DNA of 64,000 nt. It comes from Lysobacter sp. Root916. GTDB lineage: Bacteria; Pseudomonadota; Gammaproteobacteria; Xanthomonadales; Xanthomonadaceae. Within the stretch, counting starts at the first letter, position 1; every line of letters starts with the position of its first letter. The stretch lies in assembly GCF_001429785.1 (NCBI RefSeq), contig NZ_LMJF01000013.1:314327-378326 (forward strand), in the 5' to 3' direction. Position numbers and translations under genes: made by a program. The notes under the pieces were generated by a model that was not told the DNA's origin, searched no databases, and saw only the letters and a list, made by a program, of their open reading frames with translations. This document shows, piece by piece, positions 55,678-64,000 of the stretch.

Positions 55678-56658
55678 CTACACGCGCCAACTTCTGATCT
55701 GCCGAGATAATTCAATAAACCTTTTCCCCGGATAATCCCTTCGATCATTAGGCAACAAAATCGCAGCTTTAAGATTTGCGACGAAATTCTCAGAACCTTC
55801 ATGTCGCCGCTTGGATTCCAATTTTACGAGTTCTGAATTGCTAACCTCGATTCTATATTCCGCATCAAATGAAACTAAATTTCTATCAAACGCCGCGTGG
55901 TGCAGCTTGCACAATGCAATACCATTCGAAGTCGCATCAGAACTATCGTCGGAAGCCACCGGGACGATATGCGCCGCATCAATAAGATTTAGTTGCACAC
56001 CACACATTGCGCATCTATTACCGTACGCGCCAAGCACGCGCCTCCGAAAATCAGCCGCCCTGTAGCGTCTTACGATAGTTGCAACAACTTTTCGACGCTG
56101 TTCACTCTCAATGCTGTCAATTTGGGTGTCTGTAATAGCGTCGACATCATTAAGAAGATCAAAGTCTTCATGATTGGTTTGGCGATGGAGTGCGCCCGAG
56201 CTAATCGCATAGTCAATCAAAAATTCAGGCCGAAATGCCACAACCATTTCGCCTGTCGCCCGTGACCCAATAGAAAAACGATGACTGTGAGCACGCAACA
56301 GCACGTCTTCTCTTATCTGTGCAGAAGGTGAAGACGAGTCTTGTCCTTCGTGCCTGCGAATATCCCAAGCTCCGAAAACCTCATATTCGCCATGCCAACC
56401 AAGCAAGAGCGTCGTCGCATCTCTGTCTTCATGCGGGACAACACCCGTGATCTGAATTCTGTACTCATCAGCGGCCCTCGCAGCGCCGCCACCATGAGTG
56501 CAGTTCCATATAAAAACACAGAGATTCAGTCCACGAAGACCATCCCTATAAACCCTGAACCTGAATGGCTTATTGGAGTCAACTACAAGAACGTTCCAGC
56601 CAGCACTCTCTATGGATTCGACAAGAAGGCTAAGCAACTGATAGTTATTCAGTCTCAC
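55678..56658 (-). CDS. HNH endonuclease, probable restriction enzyme
   Basis: This 326-aa protein has an N-terminal domain of about 200 residues (YRDGLRGLNLCVFIWNCTHGG, WDIRRHEG) of the type seen in restriction enzymes that need a recognition domain. A C-terminal HNH nuclease follows: RCAMCGVQLNLIDAAHIVP (about 235-253) with the zinc-type Cys pair, then GIALCKLHHAAFDRNL. All HNH residues are visible. It follows two C5-cytosine methyltransferase genes in the same direction (42 bases), so it is the likely type II endonuclease of the system. GC is clearly lower than in the flanking chromosome. Confidence 0.9.
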   Translation of the reverse strand: MRLNNYQLLSLLVESIESAGWNVLVVDSNKPFRFRVYRDGLRGLNLCVFIWNCTHGGGAARAADEYRIQITGVVPHEDRDATTLLLGWHGEYEVFGAWDIRRHEGQDSSSPSAQIREDVLLRAHSHRFSIGSRATGEMVVAFRPEFLIDYAISSGALHRQTNHEDFDLLNDVDAITDTQIDSIESEQRRKVVATIVRRYRAADFRRRVLGAYGNRCAMCGVQLNLIDAAHIVPVASDDSSDATSNGIALCKLHHAAFDRNLVSFDAEYRIEVSNSELVKLESKRRHEGSENFVANLKAAILLPNDRRDYPGKRFIELSRQIRSWRV

Positions 56659-56700
56659 GTCATCTCCCAGTCAATATATTTTCGAGTGTGGATGTTTGCT

Positions 56701-57795
56701 TCAAGCTACGGAGCGAGACCGCCCCATTCCGGCGATATGGTTGAATATATTGTCAGCGAAGCGCCTCGCCAACATCGGAGGCACTGCATTACCAACCTGC
56801 CGCCACTGCTTTTCGATGGTTCCCTTTAGATCAAAATTATCAGGGAATGTCTGCAACCTCTTTATCTCGTCAATCCTCAGAATTCGATTACGCCAATGAA
56901 ATGGCCCCATATTATTTGAACGCCTTGCTTGAATTGTCCAAGACGGCAGATTCGGGCTTAATTTGAGCAAGAAAGACCAATAGCGTGATCGCCATTTGAA
57001 CTTTGGTTCCGGGTGCCCTCTCTCCGCGGTGTAATACAGATAGTTCTCTCCCGGAGGGATCCCACGAAGCAACTCATGGTGCTGCCCTCCAGCGAAATGC
57101 CCCTCATCAGAAGCGTTCTTTTCCGTATCCAAATCATGCAATACCTCGCCCGCCGACACCCACGGATGAGGCTTAACCCCTTCTGCCCCAACCACTTTTG
57201 CATGGGTTGGTTGAGGCATCTCAATCTCACCTCGCCGAGATCCCATCACCAGGCAACGCTCGCGAATTTGCGGGACACCGAAATCCGCAGCATTCACTAC
57301 TTGCCACGAGACGTCATAACCCAACTCTTCCGCGGTTGTAAGAATGTGATCTAACGCTTGCCGATGAATTCCATAAGCAAGCCCCTTTACGTTCTCGAGC
57401 AAGAAGGCCTTGGGCCGGACTTCTTTCAAGACACGCAGATAACCACCAACGGTTTCAGCAGCCACGGGGTCTTCTAAAGCCCTTGGTTTATCTGTACGGT
57501 AAAAACGGCTTTTTGAGAAAGCTGGACACGGAGGCCCTCCTACAAGCAGATCAACTTGATTTGCACGCAATCCCGCAGCTTTCAATAGTTCCGCTGTAGT
57601 GACCTCACCAATGCGCCCCAGGACGAAAGGAACACCTGGAAAATTCGTTTGATATGTCTGCGCGCAAGCAGCATCTGCATCAGTAGCAACTGCGACCCGA
57701 AACCCTGCGGACTCGACCCCAAGATCCATGCCGCCACAGCCGGAGAACAAGCTGATACATGTCGGACGAGGATCTTTATTTAAAGGCATTCCCAC
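56701..57795 (-). CDS. DNA (cytosine-5) methyltransferase, first of two
   Basis: This 364-aa enzyme has the C5-methyltransferase motifs in order: I (SLFSGCGGMDLGVESAGF, about 15-32), IV with catalytic Cys in GGPPCPAFSKS, VI (FLLENVKGL), VIII (IRERCLV) and X (QVGNAVPPMLARRFADNIF). Motif IV reads PCP instead of the usual PCQ. The target-recognition region lies between VIII and IX. The likely start is GTG 57795 (6 bases after a GGAG) or ATG 57789. It overlaps almost directly with the second methyltransferase gene (3-base gap), so both are translated together. Confidence 0.95.
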   Translation of the reverse strand: MGMPLNKDPRPTCISLFSGCGGMDLGVESAGFRVAVATDADAACAQTYQTNFPGVPFVLGRIGEVTTAELLKAAGLRANQVDLLVGGPPCPAFSKSRFYRTDKPRALEDPVAAETVGGYLRVLKEVRPKAFLLENVKGLAYGIHRQALDHILTTAEELGYDVSWQVVNAADFGVPQIRERCLVMGSRRGEIEMPQPTHAKVVGAEGVKPHPWVSAGEVLHDLDTEKNASDEGHFAGGQHHELLRGIPPGENYLYYTAERGHPEPKFKWRSRYWSFLLKLSPNLPSWTIQARRSNNMGPFHWRNRILRIDEIKRLQTFPDNFDLKGTIEKQWRQVGNAVPPMLARRFADNIFNHIAGMGRSRSVA

Positions 57796-57798
57796 TCA

Positions 57799-58902
57799 CT
57801 ACTCCAAAGAATCAAGAACACTTTTGATCATTGCTGTTGCCAACGGGACCGGCACTGCATTACCCATTTGGCGCACGCGCTCACGCCTGCTACCAACGAC
57901 TAAATATTCCTCCGGAAAGCCTTGTAGTGCAGCAAGCTCCGGAGTTCTCAGGCGACGATTGTGCCAATGAAAAGGTCCTGTCCATGGTCCAGGACTCGCA
58001 GCTAGAGTCCACGAGGGGCGATCTGGCGCAAGCTTCAATAGAAAATTCCAAAACCTTGTTTCCGTTACAAAGGTGGGATTGGGATGTCCAGCCCATGCCG
58101 TATGCGCCTTGTAATTCCAGCCCGGCGGAACCTCCTCAAGGTGCTTCGCCCACCTGCCGGTCACAACTTCTTCTGGCTCAAAGAACCGCTTAGATCCAAA
58201 TCTCTTAAGTACTTCTCCAGCGGTCACCGGCATTGGGAGCTTACAGTCGGGATCATTTGAATTTGTTCGCTCTGGCTGCACTGGTGGCCGTTTGCGCGAT
58301 CCCAAAACTATAACCCGCTCTCGAGCCTGAGCAACTCCATACTCGGAGGCGTTTGCGACCATCTCCGTTACATAGTAACCATCAGCTTTGGCCCTACTTA
58401 CTAATGCATCGTAAATGGGTCTATTCCTTGGGTGTCTAATACTTGGAACGTTCTCAAAAACAAAGCCGTCAGCATTAGAATCTGACACCAAACGCCAGAA
58501 CTCATGAACAAGATCACGGCGCGCATCTTTCTTTATAGCTGTTTTGGCTGGAGGCTTGCGAGCCACCATCCCCTTCGCTCTTGCTCGTCGGTATGCGGCA
58601 TCGTCTCCGTCTTCCGTCCAATAAGCGGCCTTGGAAAACGGCTGGCAGGGGGGGCCACCAACAACAACCAATGGCTCTCTTTTCTTCAGCCCAGCCATTT
58701 TTCGCAGATGCTCGCCGCTGAAATCGCAAACATCCCCTTCAATCACCTGTCCGTGATACTTCGGATTGGATCTGAGGGTGTCACAAGCTGTTGAATCGTA
58801 TTCAAGACTCGCGACGACATTAGCACCAGCCTGGTGAGCCCCTACGCTGAGCCCACCCGCGCCAGCAAAAAGATCGATGACGTTGATTTTTCGAAGCGAC
58901 AT
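57799..58902 (-). CDS. DNA (cytosine-5) methyltransferase, second of two
   Basis: This 367-aa enzyme is the first gene of the restriction-modification operon. Motifs are I (INVIDLFAGAGGLSVGAHQAG), IV (GGPPCQPFSKAAYW), VI (FVFENVPSI), VIII (QARERVIVLG) and X (QMGNAVPVPLATAMI). It differs clearly from its neighbour, so the two probably methylate different cytosines or strands. Two methyltransferases are common where the recognition site is asymmetric. Low GC and atypical codons mark recent transfer. Confidence 0.96.
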   Translation of the reverse strand: MSLRKINVIDLFAGAGGLSVGAHQAGANVVASLEYDSTACDTLRSNPKYHGQVIEGDVCDFSGEHLRKMAGLKKREPLVVVGGPPCQPFSKAAYWTEDGDDAAYRRARAKGMVARKPPAKTAIKKDARRDLVHEFWRLVSDSNADGFVFENVPSIRHPRNRPIYDALVSRAKADGYYVTEMVANASEYGVAQARERVIVLGSRKRPPVQPERTNSNDPDCKLPMPVTAGEVLKRFGSKRFFEPEEVVTGRWAKHLEEVPPGWNYKAHTAWAGHPNPTFVTETRFWNFLLKLAPDRPSWTLAASPGPWTGPFHWHNRRLRTPELAALQGFPEEYLVVGSRRERVRQMGNAVPVPLATAMIKSVLDSLE

Positions 58903-59183
58903 CTATTGGCTCTTCCTACACGTAAATTGCTTCATCTAACGAATGGGAGATTGACACCTGTCAGCCGGGCGGAAGTTAGGTTATTGGAATCTCACCCTTT
59001 GAGACACTGTGCTTTGGCTCAGCCGTTGGCTACGGCAATGGTGATTTGTTAGCGCGATTGAGGCAAGGAGGCCCTGCTGTTCAAGTGCCTATGGCCACAT
59101 GTATGACTGCGTAGCAAGAGCTTCTTCGTTGCCCGTAAAGCAAGAAGGCGACCTAAGGGCCGCCTTCTTGCTCATTGCAAGGT
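58903..59183. other. Intergenic region upstream of the R-M operon
   Basis: This is about 280 bases between the R-M operon (its promoter should be here, on the minus strand) and the aceE terminator. I see no controller-protein gene and no vsr gene. The GC shifts here back toward the chromosomal value. Confidence 0.5.
59140..59171 (-). terminator. Terminator hairpin downstream of aceE
   Basis: GCAAGAAGGCG (59140-59150) and CGCCTTCTTGC (59161-59171) form an 11-bp perfect stem with a 10-base loop. On the minus strand TTTAC follows. It lies 13 bases beyond the aceE stop. Confidence 0.8.
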
Positions 59184-61889
<2,706 letters not shown>

Positions 61890-62045
61890 CGATCTCGCGG
61901 CCCCGTGGCCGCGCCTCGGAAGTGGGGGCGGATTAGAGTCCCGAGTCTAACAAATGGGGGGCTGGGATCGGCTTGCTTTGGGTGGTGAAAGGGGTGGGAT
62001 AGTACGTTTTGATTAGGGTGGGGGTGTATTCGGGTGGCGGGGAAA

Positions 62046-62142
62046 GCAAATCCCCCCTAGCCCCCCTTTTTCAAAGGGGGGAACTCAGTCGCGGTGGGTT
62101 TGGCCTCCCCCTTTGGAAAAGGGGGATTGAGGGGGATTTGCT
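62046..62142. repeat. 97-bp inverted-repeat element (MITE- or REP-like)
   Basis: The ends AGCAAATCCCCC and GGGGGATTTGCT are inverted copies. Inside them CCCCCCTTTTTCAAAGGGGGG and CCCCCTTTGGAAAAGGGGGA repeat the same theme, so each half also folds on itself. It lies between aceE and the SMR gene and carries no reading frame. Confidence 0.75.
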
Positions 62143-62157
62143 CCTCACCAGGCGCGC

Positions 62158-62487
62158 TCACACCGGTGCGCGATGCAGCAACACGATGCCGGCGACGATC
62201 AGGGCCACGCCGCCGAGGCGCAGGGGGTTTAGGCTTTCGCCGAACACCGCGGCGCCCAGCAACACCGTGCCGGCGGCGCCGATGCCGGTCCAGACGGCGT
62301 AAGCGCTGCCTACCGGCAGCGCGGTCAGGGCGCGGCCCAGCAGGTAGACGAAGGCGGCCAGGGCCATCAGCGACACCACCGTCCAGCCGGGACGCGTGTA
62401 GCCCTGCGATAGCTTCATCGACGCCGCCCAGGCGACGTCGATAAGGCCGGCCGCGATCAACAGCAGCCAGGCGGTGGCGGGTTTCAT
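62158..62487 (-). CDS. SMR transporter, SugE/Gdx type, with Asp in place of the key Glu
   Basis: This 109-aa protein has four transmembrane helices. It closely follows SugE/Gdx (guanidinium exporters): GLIDVAWAASMKLSQGYTRP at TM1 and LPVGSAYAVWTGIGAAGTVLLGAAVFGESLNPLRL for TM3/4 (in outline). The membrane-embedded acid that is Glu in SugE and EmrE is Asp17 here. The start is taken at ATG 62487. The substrate is probably a small cation such as guanidinium or a quaternary ammonium; the Asp may alter proton coupling. Confidence 0.9.
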   Translation of the reverse strand: MKPATAWLLLIAAGLIDVAWAASMKLSQGYTRPGWTVVSLMALAAFVYLLGRALTALPVGSAYAVWTGIGAAGTVLLGAAVFGESLNPLRLGGVALIVAGIVLLHRAPV

Positions 62488-62638
62488 GCGATTCGCTCCG
62501 ATTCCACAGCCCGGATGACCGGGCTGTGGAATCGGCCCGGCGCGAAACGCGCGCGCTCGCCGCTCGCATCGCTGGTCCGATGCGCGCACGCGCGACGAGC
62601 GCGACCCTGCGCTCGCGCCGCTGGAACGACTAGGGCGC

Positions 62639-63262
62639 TCACGCGGCGGCCTGCGCCTGCGGCGCGCGTTCGGCCTGCAGCGCCTCGGCCACGCTGGGGC
62701 GGGCGCGGATGCGTTCCAGGTAGGCGGCCAGGTGCGGCGTGGCGTCCAGCGACAGCTTCAGTGCGCGCGACCAGTCGGCGATGGTGAACAGGTAAGCGTC
62801 GGCGATGCTGAAGTCCTCGCCCAGCAGGAACGGGCGCTCGGCCAAGTGGCGATCGACAAGGGCCAGGCGCGGCGCCAGGCGTTCGCGCGCGACCTGGCCG
62901 GGCTGATCGCCGTACTCGGGGTGGAACAGCCAGGGGCTGTAGGTCTTGTGCAGCTCGGTGGCGATGTAGGTCAGCCAGCTCAACAGCTCGATGCGGCGCG
63001 CCTCGGGCGCGATCCGGCCGCTCGGGTCCAGGCTGCCGAGGTGGCTGAGGATGGCGACGCCCTCGCGCAGCAGCCGACCGTCATCGAGCTCCAGCAGCGG
63101 CACGTAGCCCAGCGGGCTGAGCTGGCGATAGTCGCGGCCATCGCCAACCACGACCGGGTTGGGGCCGATGCGCACGCGCTGCAGTTCAACCGGCAGGCCG
63201 AGCTCGCGGATGACCAAATGGGCGGCGAAGGAGCAGGTGCCGGGGGTGTAGTAGAGCTTCAT
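62639..63262 (-). CDS. Glutathione S-transferase
   Basis: This 207-aa protein has the thioredoxin-like N-terminal domain (MKLYYTPGTCSFAAHLVIRELGLP, with Tyr/Cys near the active-site position; GYVPLLELDDGRLLREGVAIL contains the cis-Pro and the Ser/Glu region) and a helical C-terminal domain (ERPFLLGEDFSIADAYLFTIADW). It resembles bacterial beta-class GSTs, in which a Cys binds glutathione. It detoxifies electrophiles in the cytoplasm. The start at ATG 63262 excludes an Arg-rich extension. Divergent from a LysR gene, 94 bases apart. Confidence 0.94.
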   Translation of the reverse strand: MKLYYTPGTCSFAAHLVIRELGLPVELQRVRIGPNPVVVGDGRDYRQLSPLGYVPLLELDDGRLLREGVAILSHLGSLDPSGRIAPEARRIELLSWLTYIATELHKTYSPWLFHPEYGDQPGQVARERLAPRLALVDRHLAERPFLLGEDFSIADAYLFTIADWSRALKLSLDATPHLAAYLERIRARPSVAEALQAERAPQAQAAA

Positions 63263-63356
63263 GGCGGGGGTCCGATGCGAAGTGGGAACGGGAGCCGTTA
63301 CCCTGCGCGCAGACCCGCGCCGCGAGTACCGGCGCCACGACAAGGATTGCTTGCAG

Positions 63357-64000
63357 ATGCGACACGATCGGCTGTCCCTGGAGGACCTGGAACTGGTGCG
63401 CGCGATCGGCGCCAGCGGCAGCCTCAGCGGCGCGGTGCGGCTGCTGGAGGTGGACCACTCCAGCGCGTTCCGGCGCCTGGCCGCGATTGAGGCGCGCGCG
63501 GGCGCGGCGCTGTTCCGGCGCAGCCGGCGCGGCTACACGCCGACCGAGGCCGGCGAGCTGGTGATCGTGGCCGCGCAGCGCATGCTGTCGGACGCCGAGC
63601 ATCTGGCGCGCCAGCTCGCGGGCCAGGACGAACGCGCCGAGGGGCGCATCCGCATCACCATCCCCGACACCCTGGCCACGGTCGCGGCCCGGCTGTGCGC
63701 GGATTTCCGGCGCGCGCATCCGGCCTTGAGTTGCGATCTGATCGTGGCCAATGCGTTTTCCACTCTGCAGCAGCGCGATGCTGATGTGGCCCTGCGCGCG
63801 AGCGCGGCGCCGCCGGAAGGTTTGTCGGCCAAGCGCCTGGCGACGATCGCGACCGCTGTCTACGCGGCGCGCGGCGCGGGCGATCGCAGCCCGATCCCGG
63901 GCGGCGATTGGGTCGGTTTCGACGAGGCGCTGGCGCATCTGTCGTCGGCGCGCTGGCTGCAGCAGCAGGTGCCGGCCGCGCGCATCGCGATGCGGGTGAA
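63357..64000 (+). CDS. LysR family regulator (3' end beyond window)
   Basis: From ATG 63357 an open frame runs to the right edge (about 214 residues). It starts with the HTH MRHDRLSLEDLELVRAIGAS then SLSGAVRLLEVDHSSAFRRL, continues into a wing FRRSRRGYTPTEAGELV, and an effector domain beginning IRITIPDTLATVAARLC. It is divergent from the GST gene and probably regulates it. The C-terminus is not visible. Confidence 0.88.
   Translation, partial: MRHDRLSLEDLELVRAIGASGSLSGAVRLLEVDHSSAFRRLAAIEARAGAALFRRSRRGYTPTEAGELVIVAAQRMLSDAEHLARQLAGQDERAEGRIRITIPDTLATVAARLCADFRRAHPALSCDLIVANAFSTLQQRDADVALRASAAPPEGLSAKRLATIATAVYAARGAGDRSPIPGGDWVGFDEALAHLSSARWLQQQVPAARIAMRV

Noticed and set aside
58903-59183. 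A controller (C) protein or vsr gene for the R-M system
   Set aside because: No frame of adequate length with HTH or Vsr motifs is present in the gap.

Overview
The window is a GC-rich (roughly two-thirds G+C by eye) chromosomal segment from a gammaproteobacterium, most likely Lysobacter or a close relative in the Xanthomonadaceae (Lysobacteraceae). The grounds are a protein with a C-terminal XVIPCD-type domain (the Xanthomonadales type IV secretion effector signal), small families largely restricted to xanthomonads (DUF3247-like, DUF3297-like), the dense GTAG-headed REP repeats and the codon use. Organism assignment is inference; no rRNA or tRNA gene is present.

Layout. 0-6 kb: housekeeping and stress genes (hotdog thioesterase end, MaoC-like protein, MATE exporter, cold-shock protein, MsrB, a membrane GAF/adenylyl-cyclase protein, small DUF proteins) and an orphan Tat signal-peptide ORF. 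6-15 kb: ProY-like permease, a DUF1800/DUF1501 pair, then an unusual two-gene unit (a 760-aa unknown protein and a membrane protein with two alpha/beta-hydrolase halves). 15-24 kb: saccharopine-dehydrogenase-like protein divergent from a TetR regulator with tandem operator repeats; a very large CHASE/PAS/HisKA/REC/REC/HPt kinase with a REC-GGDEF partner and a methyltransferase; ArsR regulator; YCII protein. 24-36 kb: exported hydrolases, amidohydrolase, DJ-1-like protein and SDR, each of the last two divergent from a LysR regulator through strikingly similar promoters; an array of seven alternating REP units. 36-44 kb: RcnB-like protein, zinc-ribbon membrane protein, TPR protein running antisense through a DHFR-like gene, arylamine N-acetyltransferase, DUF1697, pcaD with its LysR.

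43.8-54.7 kb is an accessory stretch for envelope and antagonism functions: an 822-aa protein with the helical layout of an alpha-pore-forming toxin, small membrane proteins, an AraC-regulated Tat-exported hydrolase, a probable type IV secretion effector (M23 peptidase + peptidoglycan-binding + XVIPCD) with its likely periplasmic immunity protein directly upstream, a 47-aa precursor of a small four-cysteine exported peptide, and a LamG protein pair. 54.7-59 kb is an AT-richer island: degenerate 42-bp repeats, a small gene interrupted by an in-frame TAG, a perfect 27-bp palindrome, and a restriction-modification locus with an HNH endonuclease and two C5-cytosine methyltransferases. 59-64 kb returns to core genes: aceE, an SMR exporter, GST and a truncated LysR gene at the window edge.
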